The notes: generated by a model not told the origin, from the letters alone. 64,000 nt of DNA from Certhia americana (GCA_018697195.1 JAGMWU010000029.1:488589-552588); one strand, 5' to 3'. Positions 33,681-45,356 are shown, counted from the first letter of the stretch. Translations and numbers: made by a program.

Positions 33681-35091
33681 ATCACCCCAAAGCCTGCTGG
33701 ATCCCTTCCTCTGTGCTGCAATCCTGACAGATGTGTTCTCAGCAAGATTCCCCCATATTCCATAGCCGAGCAGAGTCCGGATGCCGGGGAAACAAAAGAA
33801 GAAGATTAATTAGGCTGTCATTGTGTGAAATTGGGTTTGGGGATAGCAGGCACGCTCCGCAGCCAGCACGGAGCTGGGCCATTTTTTTAATTAGAGGAAC
33901 TGAGAGGGGGAGAGAAGCCAGGTCATGAGGGGCAGGGGCATTGCCCAGGGGGCCATGGAGTTTGTCTGGTGACATGGGGACACGGGGAAGGGTCAGGGTG
34001 ATGCCCTGCTGCCCGAGCAGTGCTGCCTGCAGAGCCTGGGCACACTGGGCCTGCTGGGGTTGAACAAATACACCTCATCTCCCTGAGCTTCTGCAGCTGA
34101 ATTCACTCCATTCTGGAAGTCGCTTAAAACCTAAAATTGCATGCATGACAGGCGTCACCCCCTGGAGAGCCAGGGAAGGTCTGGCTGCTCCCTCTGGGAC
34201 CTGGGAGCCTCCTTGCCAACAAAAGCAGGTGCAGCATGGCTGGATGTGCCCCAGGGAAGAGCAGGTGGTGTTTGCAGCACCTCTGAGCCCAGGGCACAGG
34301 GCTGTGGTGCCAAACCTGCTCCAAATTCCAGCTGCTGCTGCTGGGGATGCAGCCCAAGAGCCAGGGCTCACTGGGCTCTGCCTGGGCTCTCTGACCCATC
34401 TGGATCATCTGCCTTTGCAGCTCCATAGATTCCCCAGCAGCATCTTTTTTCCCTTTTTTCGCCCTTTTTCGCTTTTTTCCCCAGCCTGAATTTGGGATTA
34501 TTTATCTTGAGGCTGAGTCGTGCTTTCAGACAGATGGATTTTTGGTGTCAATTCATTACAGCAAGGCAGCTCCTCTGTTCCAGCTTCCCTCTAACAGCAG
34601 CAGCAGCAGCCACCTGCAACAGGAGAGGGAGCTGCCAGGGGGCAATTGGAGACCTGCTGGATCCTTCTGAAGATCCAGGAGATGAACGTGGTACTCAAAC
34701 CCTCTCTAATTTAGCTCTGCTCTGTTACATCCCTCTCACAAACGAGCACCTGTTGTGTTCTTGACTCCTTTTAAAGAGGAGGGAGGGAGCTGCTTTGGGA
34801 AGTGTTTCAGTCCAGGTGAAAATATCCTAACTCCCTCTCCTGGGTTTGTACTTTCAGATGGAGAAGGGAATGTTTTTGTGTGCCTTCCACTGCTGGAGGC
34901 AGAGAAAAATAATTTTCTCTTGGAGAGGAGAGCTTTGAGGTGAGACAGGAATGCTTGGACGGGCTTTCTCCCCTTCCCTGCCAAACCAAATCCAGCTCCC
35001 AGGTGAAGCGTGGGAGAGAGAAGCACCTGGGTAGGGGCATCTTTGCCCTCTGCTGTATCCCGGTGGCACCAGCTGCCCCCACTGCAGCCCA
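33681..35091. other. unique sequence, no gene seen
   Basis: Contains a T-rich stretch (34446-34483, TTTTTTC units) and a five-copy CAG run near 34597. No repeat family or exon is recognised. Confidence 0.45.
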
Positions 35092-35201
35092 TCATGGAAT
35101 CCTGGAATGATTTGGGTTGGAAGGGACCTTAAAGCCAATCCAGTGCCATGGACACTCACACTATCCCACATTGCTCCAAGCCGTGTCCACCCTGACCTTG
35201 G
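35092..35201 (-). repeat. CR1 LINE 3' fragment
   Basis: Plus strand: TCATGGAATCCTGGAATGAT, TTGGGTTGGAAGGGACCTTA, CACACTATCCCACATTGCTC and GTGTCCACCCTGACCTTGG. It ends 9 bp before the LTR starts. Confidence 0.92.
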
Positions 35202-35210
35202 CTGTTGCAG

Positions 35211-35764
35211 TGTGATTTCATGGCTTACCTCAGAAACCAGGTTTGTCCTTTTTCCCCACCCTGAGCCCGGCTGAGCACTGTCTGTCCACCCTGGATTTCC
35301 AGAAGGACATCGAGTGATTGGCAGATTCAAAAGATACCCTGTACTCCTTAGGGGGCATTGGGCTATCCAGGTGTCCTTTGTCCCTGGAGACCTCCCCTCC
35401 CGTACCTGGTTGGTGGGCTTCCTCTCCCTCCCCCCTCCCCTCCCCCAGGTAAAAAGGGCAAGAAACCATGTGGTCATTCATTCAGTTACAGCATTCAGTG
35501 ACAGGAGTCTCTTACAGGAGTTCAGTTACAAGAGTTCAGTTATGATTCTGTTAGGGTTCTGTTAGAGAGGTTGCTGGATTCAGAGGCCTGTGTGCCAGAA
35601 TAAAAGCTCTGGATTGAACCCTCCATCAGAAGCGACTCCTTCCTTCACCACCGCCTTAAAGCTTCTCCATTAGAGGGAAACCTGAAGAGCCCCAGCAAGT
35701 CTGGACTTGTCTCCACGTGCCCAGCTGCGAGGCCCAGCTAGCCAAAGGTGTCTCTGGGGTAACA
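35211..35764 (+). mobile_element. solo LTR of an endogenous retrovirus
   Basis: About 554 bp from TGTGATTTCATGGC to GTCTCTGGGGTAACA. It holds a pyrimidine-rich promoter-like stretch (35412-35447), GGTAAAAAGGGC at about 35449 in the place of a TATA box, short TTACAGGAGTTCAG-type repeats (35480-35545), AATAAA at 35599-35604 and a U5-like CCTCCATCAGAAGCGACTCC. It resembles a common songbird LTR. No internal viral genes follow. The right end could extend to about 35815, and no clear target duplication was found. Confidence 0.82.
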
Positions 35765-36246
35765 CACCACAGCTGCTGCTATTTGGTTCAGCAGCAGGGC
35801 CAGACAAGCCTTGACCCATCTGCAATATTGGTAATTCCAATACTTGGGCACTTCCGTATTAATGAAAAACTGGTGTCATGGATCTAATGAATGGGGAAAG
35901 ATAAAAAATAACAATTTATTTTGTAGTGAGATCACCCTCCCGAAATTAAACAAACAAATTGCTCCCTATTCTCATTAAGTAAGTCTCTTTTATTGGGCTG
36001 GTTTACAATAAACCTGATGGAAGTTGGTTCCCAACTACTCCAAACCCCATCATAAAACCATGGGCCCGTCTATATCGCACTGAGCCTGGGCTGTGCTGGT
36101 GAATTCCAGCTCCTAGGAATTGTTTAATGATAGGAAAGGTTATAAGAATGGAAATCGATATTGATGTTCCAGCGGTTAGTCTGGCTAAACAACCCCAGAC
36201 TTTGAACAGAGCAATGGGAACTGGGACTTACCTAAATGGAATCTTT
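35765..36246. other. unique sequence, no gene seen
   Basis: The first 50 bp may belong to the LTR. The rest is AT-rich without recognised features. Confidence 0.4.
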
Positions 36247-36404
36247 TCATGGAATGGTTTGGGTTGGAAGGGACCTTTAATCCCATCCCATCCCACCCCC
36301 TGCCATGGGCAGGGACACCTCCCTCTGTCCCAGGGTGCTCCAAGTCACTTCCAGCCTGGCCTTGGACACTTGCAAGGATCCAGGGGCAGCCACAGCTGCT
36401 CTGG
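36247..36404 (-). repeat. CR1 LINE 3' fragment
   Basis: Plus strand: CATGGAATGGTTTGGGTTGG, CCCTGCCATGGGCAGGGACA, CCCAGGGTGCTCCAAGTCAC, CCAGCCTGGCCTTGGACACT and CAGCCACAGCTGCTCTGG. Close to the consensus I know, so probably a younger copy. Confidence 0.96.
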
Positions 36405-37094
36405 ACAATCAGCCCCTGCTCAGGTGTGATTTCCTGATGTAAGGAATTGTACTGGGGCTGTGTCCAGGTGCCTCAGGCGTCCTCCGTTCTCCCTGTTCCT
36501 ACAAAACACACCAGCTGTTGATGCTGCTGCCCCAGAGGGAGGGAAACATTCCATAAATCCTCCTGTCTCCTTGTTTTATGGTAATTTTTCAGAGTGAGAG
36601 GATGTGGAGCTTTTCCCTGCTCCCTGCTGCCCACTGCTGAGCTCCATTGCAACTCCAGTTGTACTGGGATTGCACTGGGACTGTCCCAAGGACAGCCCTT
36701 GGGGGTGGCAGTTGAAGGTTTTCCGAATCCCAGAGGTTTTGAAGGTGCTCCAGAGCCTCAAGGCAGCCCCTAGGAATCCTTCAATCCAGGATTTAACAGT
36801 TTTCTCTTGGAATTAAGGGAGTTTGGGAAACTTTGCTTAGCCTGTCTAGGGCAGTTTGGCATTCCAAGTGTCCCTGGGGTCCTGGGAGCAAGTCTTGGAA
36901 ATTAAAACTTGGAACAAAGCTCCAATTATCCAAATCAGAGCTCTGCTACAAGGAAAGAGATCATTCCCTGCTTATTTCTAATTAACCTTTGCAGAGTGAT
37001 TACCATGATGGCCAGAAACGTGTGTTCTGTGACCTCAAAGCAAAGGAACGTGGGGAGGGTCAAAGATCTTGGTTTGGAGTGGCAGGACTGGGAG
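36405..37094. other. unique sequence, no gene seen
   Basis: No recognised repeat or exon. Confidence 0.45.
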
Positions 37095-37325
37095 AAATGG
37101 CTCAAACTGCACCAGGAAACGTTTGGATTGGATAAAAGGAAAAAAAAAAGCACAGAAAGGGTTGTAAAGCACTGGAATAGGCTGCCCACGGGAGTGGTGG
37201 AACATTCAAAAATACTGTGGCTGTCCTTGGGGACACAATTTTGTAGTGACAGAGATGGTTCTGGGTTCTGTTGGACTCAATTACTTTAAAGTTCTTCTCC
37301 AATCTCAGGGATTCTGGGATTCCCT
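37095..37325 (+). repeat. CR1 LINE 3' region, about 230 bp
   Basis: Sense CR1: GGCTCAAACTGCACCAGGAA, GGATTGGATAAAAGGAAAAA, AGAAAGGGTTGTAAAGCACT, GGAATAGGCTGCCCACGGGA, GTGGTGGAACATTCAA and TCTTCTCCAATCTCAGGGAT. Confidence 0.9.
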
Positions 37326-37809
37326 GAGTCTGATGTTTGCTGGTTGAGCAGCACTTGCCTGAATCTTTTCCAAAGATGCACAAATTTACAATCCCAAACC
37401 CCCAGCTGTAATTTCTCACCTGTGCTGCCCGCTCTCCAAATATTCCTTCCAGGGGTTTGCAGCTCAGAGAAAACCTTTGCTGTTCACATGGAATCTGTTT
37501 ATTCTCTGTTTTATCCTTTATTATCCCTGTGAAGAGACTCTTATGAATACTTCAGGAAAACATTCATAAATAGATCCTTAATTATTTAAACCCATTTTCC
37601 CCCTTCCTTCCTTAAGGGTGTTGCCTTTCATCCATCCAAGCTGAATTTATTGCAGTGCTTAATAACTTTAATTTCAATTAAGTTTTGCGTGTACACGACT
37701 CTGAATCTTGTATCCAGCTGTTTGCCAGCAGCTGACTGAGTTGGGATTTTTATAAATCGGTTTTTTTTAATTGTAGATGGTCATGTTCTCATTTTCTGCC
37801 TGGGAAAGG

Positions 37810-38165
37810 AAAGGCTCCAGGGTGACCTGAGAGCCCCTTCCAGTGCCTAAAGGGGCTCCAGGAGAGCTGGAGAGGGACTGGGGACAGGGGATGGAGGGAG
37901 AGGACACAGGGAGTGGCTTCCTCTGCCAAAGGGCAGGGTTAGGTCGGGTATTGGGAAGGAATTCCTCCCTGTGAGGGTGGGGAAGGGCTGGGATGGAATT
38001 CCCAGAGGAGCTGTGGCTGGCCCTGGATCCCAGGGAGTGTCCAAGGCCAGGCTGGAGCCACCTGGGACAGTTGGAGGTGTCCCTGCCTATGGCACAGGTG
38101 ACAATGGATAGCCTTTAAGGTTCCTCCCAACCCAAGCCATTCCATGATTTTGTGATTCCATGATT
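37810..38165 (+). repeat. CR1 LINE 3' region, about 355 bp
   Basis: One of the longest copies. It keeps the segment CTCCAGGGTGACCTGAGAGC, TTCCAGTGCCTAAAGGGGCT, CCAGGAGAGCTGGAGAGGGA, then TCGGGTATTGGGAAGGAATT, GAGGAGCTGTGGCTGGCCCT, CCCTGCCTATGGCACAGGTG and a tail CCATGATTTTGTGATTCCAT. Confidence 0.96.
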
Positions 38166-38212
38166 ATTTCCATTTAGTGGTCAGGTCTCAACACAGCTCC
38201 AGGTAAAGAGAC

Positions 38213-38305
38213 AATCATGGATTCATGGAATTGTTAAAATTGGAAAAGGTCTCTGAGGTCACCAAGTCACACCCTAGCCACATCAGGTGTGTATGAGGTC
38301 ACCCT
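38213..38305 (-). repeat. CR1 LINE 3' end, short
   Basis: Plus strand: AATCATGGATTCATGGAATT, GTTAAAATTGGAAAAGGTCT and CTGAGGTCACCAAGTCACAC. It faces the previous CR1 tail to tail across 48 bp. Confidence 0.82.
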
Positions 38306-40211
38306 CTCTCCCCATGGGAATTCCTGGAGGTGGAATAAGGGCCTTAAATCTTTGGATAAATTGGGGTTTATGGAGGTAATATTGGGTGGGAGTTGAAGAG
38401 AAGGAGAATTTCTCCTCAGAAACATCAAAACAAAACAAGCACAGTTGGTGTCGATTAAATCAGATTATTTCCTCTCCATAGTAACCAGCCTGAGTTCCCC
38501 TTTTCCTTTCCCACTGTTCCTGCCTGGGAACATTTCCTGGAGCCTGGGACCTGTTGAACAGGTGACCTGGCCATGCCTGTGTGTGACAGCAGCTGCTCAG
38601 GGCCTCCCCTGGCTCCTGCTCCACTGAGCAAACAGTCCAAAACCCAAACACAAACCCCACACCAAAACCAACAGCAGGGCTGCTGCCAAGGTGGGATCAT
38701 TCACTGCCAGCTGCTGCTCCAGGTTCCCAGCCCCAGCCCCACAGCAAACCCAGGATCAGGGGGAAAGCAGCCACCCCTGGGAGCGTTGGGAGCCTGGAGG
38801 AGTGAAAGGGCTATTCCTGTGTGTGTCCCTCGGGGCTGGCTTTCTCTGCACTTCCCACACCCCAAATGTCACTGGTGCAGAGGCGAGTGTCACCCAGGTG
38901 GCACAGGGTGGGCTTGGGGACCGCAGGGCTGCGGGAAGAACCGCTGTGCTGCAGTTCTGATGGGGTTAGAAGAGAGTCCAGTCCTCCCCCTGAGGCCTGC
39001 AGACCCCAATTAACATCAGGGTTCATTGGGCCAGGTGCTTCAGACCCACCTGGAGAACATCAGGGAACCTCAGGGGCAGCTTTTTGAGTGTCCTCCATCC
39101 TTCCTCGGAGTGTTCTCCTGCCTAGTTTAGAAAAATCAGGGCTTTTTTGTCCAAAAAACCCTCTTGAGCTCTTAGAAATTCTGTCCTATCCTAAGTTTTC
39201 CAAGTGTTCAGGAGTTTGAATGCTGCCTCCCAGCTGTGGGGTCGCCTCTCTCATGAAAACCAACCTAAAAAACTCCAAACCCCCAAACAAACCCAGCTGT
39301 TTTCGTGCTCCTGGGCACTCAAAATTTAAATTGGACTTGGAGAGCTTAAGGCAGGTCTGACAACCAGATCCAAGTTTTGAAGCCACAGAGGCACTTTTTG
39401 AATCCTTATCCCAATTTTGTCCCCAAGTAAATAGTTTTAAAGCTGAAATCTTAAAATCACTCAGGCTTTCAGTGACTGCCTCAGATTTTTTTTTCTCCCC
39501 AGCCATAAAGCCAAATTATACAGGGTATATCCCATGTAATTCCTTTTCTGGCTCTCTTATCTCCAGCTCTTAGCTGATGTGATTGAAAAACTCTGCCATT
39601 CCGTGACATAAATCCCAATAAAGCCCCAAAGGCCAGCCAGGAGCAGGTCCAGTCACTTTAAAGTGATGCTCTCCCTTTATATCTAAATATTTTTGTCTTG
39701 ATTTATTTTTTTAATTAATTCTTTTTAATTAAAGGAATGAAAAGACTCAAATTGCACCTCCTGATGCTGTGCTGGAACAACAGCGTGAGAAGTGGGGAGG
39801 AGAGAAAAGCTTTGGATGTGTTTGGAACCGGAGCTGTTGTACTTTGCAGCGACCTAAAATAACCAAATTTTTCTGTTTATTTGTCACTTTCTCATTTTAT
39901 TTGTCAGTTTTTTATTTTATCTGTGTGGTCTAGCTGTGAGTCTCATGTGCCTGAGAGCAAACCACCCTCCAGGGCCATCCTAAAAAAGAACATTGTCTTA
40001 CACTTTAAATTCTTCATGGCTCAAGTGTCTGAATTCACAAACTTTTCCTCCTGTTTTCAGAACAGCAACAAAAGGGAAAAAAGGGTTCCTTGGTTTCTGG
40101 GGAAAGCTCTGAAAATGGTTGGAAATATGGTATTTTTCCATATATTTATATCATATATTATGATATTTGGTTCATCTGCTGTCTGAGCTGTCTCTGTTCC
40201 TGCTTCAGTTT
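38306..40211. other. unique sequence, no gene seen
   Basis: No recognised repeat or exon. About 38573-39080 is relatively GC-rich but low in CpG. Open frames of up to 146 codons lack any known signature. Confidence 0.45.
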
Positions 40212-40360
40212 AGAGGGATATTGGGAAGGAATTCCTCCCTGTGAGGGTGGGGAAGGACTGGGATAGAATTCTCAGAGCAGCTGTGGCTGCCCCTGGATCC
40301 CTGGCAGTGTCCAAGGCCAGGCTGGATCGTCTGGAATAGAGGGAGGTGTCCCTGTGGGTG
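40212..40360 (+). repeat. CR1 LINE fragment, 3' end missing
   Basis: Sense CR1: AGAGGGATATTGGGAAGGAA, TTCCTCCCTGTGAGGGTGGG, AGAGCAGCTGTGGCTGCCCC, CAGTGTCCAAGGCCAGGCTG and GAGGGAGGTGTCCCTGTGGG. Unusual because the terminal about 70 bp and tail are lost, by later deletion or rearrangement. Confidence 0.94.
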
Positions 40361-40617
40361 GAAAGGTCTGGTGGGATAAAATTCTAGAGGGACACAACAG
40401 GGATGAAAGTGATCATTATTAGTTTAATCAGGTTTTTAATGCCCCCAAACCACATTTCAGACTGAATTCCCCCAGAGGGACCTGGGGGAGCTCAGGTGGG
40501 ACACTGAGAGTTACTCAGATTCTCGCTCTGAGGTTGAAGTGCTTCTTGTAAGCTGCTCAGTGGGATTCTAGAGAAAGGAGAAATTCTAGATACAGATTTG
40601 TGTTTCAGATCTGCAGG

Positions 40618-40905
40618 TTCACAGAATTATCAAGATTGGAATAGACCTTCAGGATCATTCAGTAACCCCAGCAGCTCCATCACCACCCCTAAACATTGGC
40701 CCCAAGTGCCACACACAGATGCCTCCTGAGCACTCCCAGAGACTCCACCAGTTCCCTGGGCAAACTTTTCCAAGGCCTGACCCCTCTTCCAGTGGAAAAC
40801 CCATTTCCAAAATCCAACCTGAGCCTTCCCTGGCACACCTTGAGGCCATTTCCTCTCATCCTGTCACTTGAGACCGACTCCACCTCACCCCAACCTCCTC
40901 TCAGG
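40618..40905 (-). repeat. CR1 LINE 3' region, older subtype
   Basis: Plus strand: GTTCACAGAATTATCAAGAT, TGGAATAGACCTTCAGGATC, CCCCAAGTGCCACACACAGA, CTCCACCAGTTCCCTGGGCA, CCAACCTGAGCCTTCCCTGG, CTTGAGGCCATTTCCTCTCA and TCCTGTCACTTGAGACCGAC. Confidence 0.93.
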
Positions 40906-42235
40906 CAGCCATAGCTTCACACAGATTTCAGAAATAACCAAATCTTCCCCAACATGTTTATTAAGGATGTTTTGGAGGTAGAATTGACTTGGCCTGAGCT
41001 GGATATAATTTTTACTGGCATGACAAGTTAAGATTAGAGCTGGCATGCTGTGGGCAGGATTTAGTGCTTCATCTCTTTGTATTCACCTCAGTCAATAAGG
41101 CAGGAAATTTATTTACTGTCCAGAGTCAGTTTAGTGCCTGTCTGGAGCATTGTTTCAGCAGCTGGAAATGGCAATACATCCATGGATCTGGTTTGGAATG
41201 AATGACTTTCAGTACCCCAGGAGAAGGATGAGCAAACCTGTTTGTGCTGTATTGACAGAAAGATGAATTTCCCCTCTAAGCTGAATCCCGTGGATTTGAT
41301 GATTTTCCTTGAAAAAGTTCTCTGTTTGATTGTTGTTTCCACTGGTTTTCCTGGAAGATGGAATCTAAAAGAATTCAATTATTTTAGCATGAGACAGATC
41401 TTGGAGTCATTAGCAGCCAAAATGGAACTGGCACTTGAGGGGAAAGGTTGTTCCCCTGTGGAGGAGCTGAGTGAAACCTGTTTGGGGGGAGAAGGGGGGA
41501 GAGGAAAGGCATTTGGAAGATCCCATTTAGATATTTGCTTTCTCCAGGCAAGGGGAGCAAAGGGCCTTGCTCTCTCCCAGCACAGCACTGGTTTTTCCAT
41601 GTGGACGTGGGCAAATTTTGGCTTCCATCCCACTCCATCACAGGGTGTGGAATTCCATGTTGGGCTGGCAAGAGATGTGAAAAGAGAAAATCCCTGGGTC
41701 TGTCCCTTCTTTCCTTTATCTCAGGTGTTTTTATCCCTGGGAGAACCCATGCCTGTAATCTGTCCATCCATGAGCTTCCCCCATCCTGCCCATTCCAGGC
41801 CCATGTTGAAGCCCACAGTAAAGTGGAAATGGTTCAACACTGCCCAAGTCTTAATTAAAGAGATTTAGATCTTGTAGTGCTCCTTAGGATATCCATAATA
41901 TATTATGTATTAATATATTAATGAACACATAAAAGAATTATACTTTGTATTATACTTTAACACATAAACTTTAAAATAAATAGGTCAATTAAGGATGTGC
42001 AGTGGGCCATTTAAAGTAGAAAATGGGTGTCACTGACACAGAGAGTTTGTCTGGTGTTAAGTTGCCTGATGTCCTGGGGGCTCAAGAAATGGTCAGTCTG
42101 AGGGGAAAACTTGCAGCCACTAAGTCAATCCTTGTGAATGACTCCTAGGATTACACAGGTGGGAAAGAATCTAAATGCTGGAATGCTTGGGGTTGCACCA
42201 GGGTGCAGAAGGGCTGGGAGCAGGTGGAATCAGCC
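40906..42235. other. unique sequence, no gene confirmed
   Basis: No recognised repeat. A plus-strand open frame of 208 codons at 41242-41868 lies in unique sequence but has no recognisable domain, mixed composition and no clear splice context. Chance is a reasonable explanation. Confidence 0.4.
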
Positions 42236-43190
42236 TGTAAAGCTCTTTGTGTGAGCACAGCCTGGGTGTGAGCATCAGTCTGAGTGTGAACACAGCCTGG
42301 GTGTGAGCATCAGCATGGGTGTGAGCATCAACCCCTGGGTGTGAATATCAGCCTGGGTGTGCACATCAGCCCCTGGGTGTGAGCACAGCCTGGGTGTGAA
42401 CATCAGCCCCTGGGTACGAACATTAACCCCTGGGTGTGAGCATCAGTCTGAGTGTGAACACAGCCTGGGTGTGAGCATCAGCATGGGTATGAGCATCAAC
42501 CCCTGGGTGTGAATATCAGCCTGGGTGTGCATATCAGCCCCTGGGTGTGAGCACAGCCTGGGTGTGAGCATCAGCCTGGGTGTGAGCACAGCCTGGGTAT
42601 GAACATCAGCCCCTGGATGTGAACATTAACCCCTGGGTGTGAGCACAGCCTGGGTGTGAGCATCAGTCAGGATGTGAGCATCAGCATGGGTGTGAGCATC
42701 AGCCCCTGGGTGGGAACACATCCTGGGTGTGAACATTAGCCCCTGGGTGGGAACACATCCTGGGTGTGAACATCAGCCTGAGTGTGAACGTTGGCCCCTG
42801 GGTATGAACATCAGCATGGGTGTGAGCATCAGCTTGGATGTGCACACCAGCCTGGGTGTGAGCATCAGCCCTTGGGTGTGAACATCAGCCCCTGGGTGTG
42901 AGCACAGCTTGGGTGTGTACATCAGCCTGGGTGTGAGCATCAGCCCTTGGGTGTGAACATTAGCCCTTGGGTGTGGGCACAGTCTGGGTGTGAGCACAGC
43001 CTGGGAGTGAACATCAGCCTATAAAGCTTTTTGTGTGCACATCAGCCCTTGGGTGTGAACATCAGCCCTTGGGTGTGAGCACAGCTTGGGTGTGCACATC
43101 AGCCTGGGAGTGAACATCAGCCCTTGGGTGTGAACATCAGCCCCTGGGTGTGAACATCAGCCCCTGGGTGTGGGCACAACCTGGGAGTGC
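42236..43190. repeat. 950-bp minisatellite, 18/20-bp units
   Basis: Dozens of interleaved CAGCCTGGGTGTGAGCAT and CAGCCCCTGGGTGTGAACAT units. A larger block beginning CATCAGTCTGAGTGTGAACA recurs at 42273 and 42441 (168 bp apart), so expansion also occurred by multi-unit duplication. A non-repeat flank (CTGTAAAGCTCTTTGTGTG at about 42236) reappears as CTATAAAGCTTTTTGTGTG at about 43019. Confidence 0.96.
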
Positions 43191-44414
43191 ACACCAGCCC
43201 CGCCGTCCACTCCCTGCGCCCCATAAAACCCCTCAGTCGTGGCCCATAAAAGCACAGTTAGCATTCCATTTGATTTTATGAAGCATCTTTCCCAATCATT
43301 ATCCTTAGAGATGGCTGCAGTTAATTTTGCCTGGATTATCTGTCTGACTGTGCTTTATGTGGGAGGGAGCAGCTCCCAGCTGGGGAATTTTCCAGGACTT
43401 CTCTCTCCCAGATGGCGTTGGGCACCTTTAGCTGCTTGCCCAGTGAACGTGCTGGATTTGCAGGGACTTTTGTCCCTGCCAGAAGGGAGAGAAAACTGCA
43501 GTGTCCTTAGGAAAAATATCCCAGAGCTTAGATGAGAAGGTGTAATTCCAAATGCAGCATGAGAGGAGTGCACTGCCAGGGCAGAGAGAGGGAAACTGCC
43601 ATGGCTGGGAGGAAACAGTTCCATCCCCACTCCTGTGCTCCCCAGAAATAGTGTCCTCACTCATTAGGAAAAAAAAACAGCCCAAGCATATCTTGAGCCC
43701 TCCCAGCATGGTCAGCAGGAAAATTTTGGCTCAACACCAACATAACTGAGATTATTTTCTTCCATCAGGTGTAATATCCTCTCTCATAACGATGTTTTAC
43801 ATCTTATTTTGTGTATTTTTCAGTTTCTTGTCCTGTAATTGAAAAGTGGTATTTTTTTGTTGCATTTAACCATGGAATTATTTGAGAATACAATTCTGTA
43901 CTGTGTATTTATGTATGACACACTGTAGTTCCTCCTTTGTGTAACCCAGAGCACCCCAGTTGTGCTTGTGCTGTCCATCACAGCTGGATTAGATTCCCAC
44001 AAGGAGCTGAATAACTACTCATCTCCTTCCATGGATTGTATGAGCAAAAAATTCCTGATCCAACTGGAAAAGGAGAAGGAAAACTGGTTCATTTACCTGC
44101 TTTTACTTTCATACATTCTTTTTTTTTTTTTCTCTGTGAAGCCAGAGCAGGCTGTGTTGTTATACCAAATAAACTCCATAGTGCCTCATGACACTAAAAT
44201 AAAAAAGTTCATTGGAACCATTGTAATATTTGTATGGGTTTTCTTCCCAAACAATTCCTTCCCGAAGGCAATAAGGATCTGCAAGGAGTTTTTCTTCTCC
44301 TTTATTGGGTATCACTTGTTTTCTGTGCTTGTCTAAATTCACAGGACAAATTAATGGGGGAAAAAAAAGGTTATTTTGTGATTAAACTGTGGAGTACATA
44401 CTCATTGTTATTTA
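43191..44414. other. unique sequence, no gene seen
   Basis: No recognised repeat besides a T12 run near 44119-44131. No exon supported. Confidence 0.45.
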
Positions 44415-44628
44415 GGAAAAAATTCCTCCCTGTGAGGGTGGGGAGGGGCTGGAATGGAATTCCCAGAGCAGCTGTGGCTGCCCCTGGATCCCTGGAAGTG
44501 TCCAAGGCCATGCTGGACAGGGCTTGGAGCACCCTGGGACAGTGGGAGGTGTCCTTGCCCATGGCAGGGAGTGGGAATGAATCTTTAATGTCCTTCCCAT
44601 CTCAAACCAGTCTGGGGGTTTGTGATTT
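44415..44628 (+). repeat. CR1 LINE 3' fragment
   Basis: Sense CR1: GAAAAAATTCCTCCCTGTGA, GGGGCTGGAATGGAATTCCC, AGCTGTGGCTGCCCCTGGAT, CAAGGCCATGCTGGACAGGG and CCTTGCCCATGGCAGGGAGT. The last 60 bp are more diverged. Confidence 0.95.
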
Positions 44629-44847
44629 TTAGCAATCCAGTCTGAAATGTGGCCTGGATTCTCAGTATCCCCAAAGCAGGGTAATCCCAGGGACTTTAAC
44701 GGAGAAAGCCTTGGTATTTTTTATTTTATTAGTAAGCATATCCCTCCTAAGTAAGCCAAAAGTGGGAAAAAAAATCAGCAATTCCTCTTTCTGCTTCAGT
44801 GAAGCTCTTGATTCCCCAGGAAGTTTGAGAGACTTTTTCCTTTGCTT

Positions 44848-44881
44848 AACAAAACAAAACAAAACAAAACAAAACAAAACA
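44848..44881. repeat. AAAAC microsatellite
   Basis: Uninterrupted AACAAAACAAAAC pattern of about 6.5 units, followed by an A8 run. Confidence 0.95.
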
Positions 44882-45149
44882 GAAAAAAAATTAATTGGAA
44901 ATGACAAGAGAAAAATGATCCAGCTGAATGCTTTGATAAGCAATCAAGGCTTAATAGATTAGAAAATATAATTAATTACTTAATTATACTCAAAGTGGTT
45001 GTTGTTGGGAGATTGTTCAGTGAAAAGCCATTGTTGGGTGGGAGGATGTGCCCATGGAATGAATGTCAGGATGCAGAAAGCCTCTGCTGCTGGCAGGGGC
45101 TCATGGGGAGCAAACAAGTTGTTCCATGCTCACATTACACAAATTCCAA

Positions 45150-45356
45150 AGGTTTAGAAGCAGGAGCTTCCCCCAGAGGGTGCTGGGCACTGTCCAGGTA
45201 CCCCAGGGAACGGGCATGGCCCCAAGGCTGCCAGAGCTGCAGGATGCTCACAGGACAGGGTGGAAGCTTTGGGGGGTCTGTGCAGAGCCAGGGGCTGGAC
45301 TCTTATCCCTGTAGGTCCCTTCCAGCCCAGGATATTCCAGAATTCTGTGATTCCAA
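45150..45356 (+). repeat. CR1 LINE 3' fragment, second subtype
   Basis: Sense CR1: GAGCTTCCCCCAGAGGGTGC, TGGGCACTGTCCAGGTACCC, CAAGGCTGCCAGAGCTGCAG, GGGGTCTGTGCAGAGCCAGG, GGTCCCTTCCAGCCCAGGAT and CCAGAATTCTGTGATTCC. Confidence 0.92.

Noticed and set aside
34854..35477. 207-codon minus-strand open frame
   Set aside because: It crosses a CR1 fragment and the U3 part of an LTR, so it is a chimera of non-coding repeats.
41242..41868. 208-codon plus-strand open frame
   Set aside because: No recognisable domain, low-complexity Gly-rich middle, no convincing start or splice sites. Kept only as a note in the interval entry.
42236..43190. Possible CRISPR-like array of short repeats
   Set aside because: Units are contiguous and variable, without constant repeat/unique spacer alternation, and the genome is avian. 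It is a minisatellite.
44848..44889. AAAAC/A-rich stretch as poly-A tail of a processed pseudogene
   Set aside because: It is a regular pentanucleotide repeat, and the upstream sequence shows no spliced-mRNA-like coding sequence.
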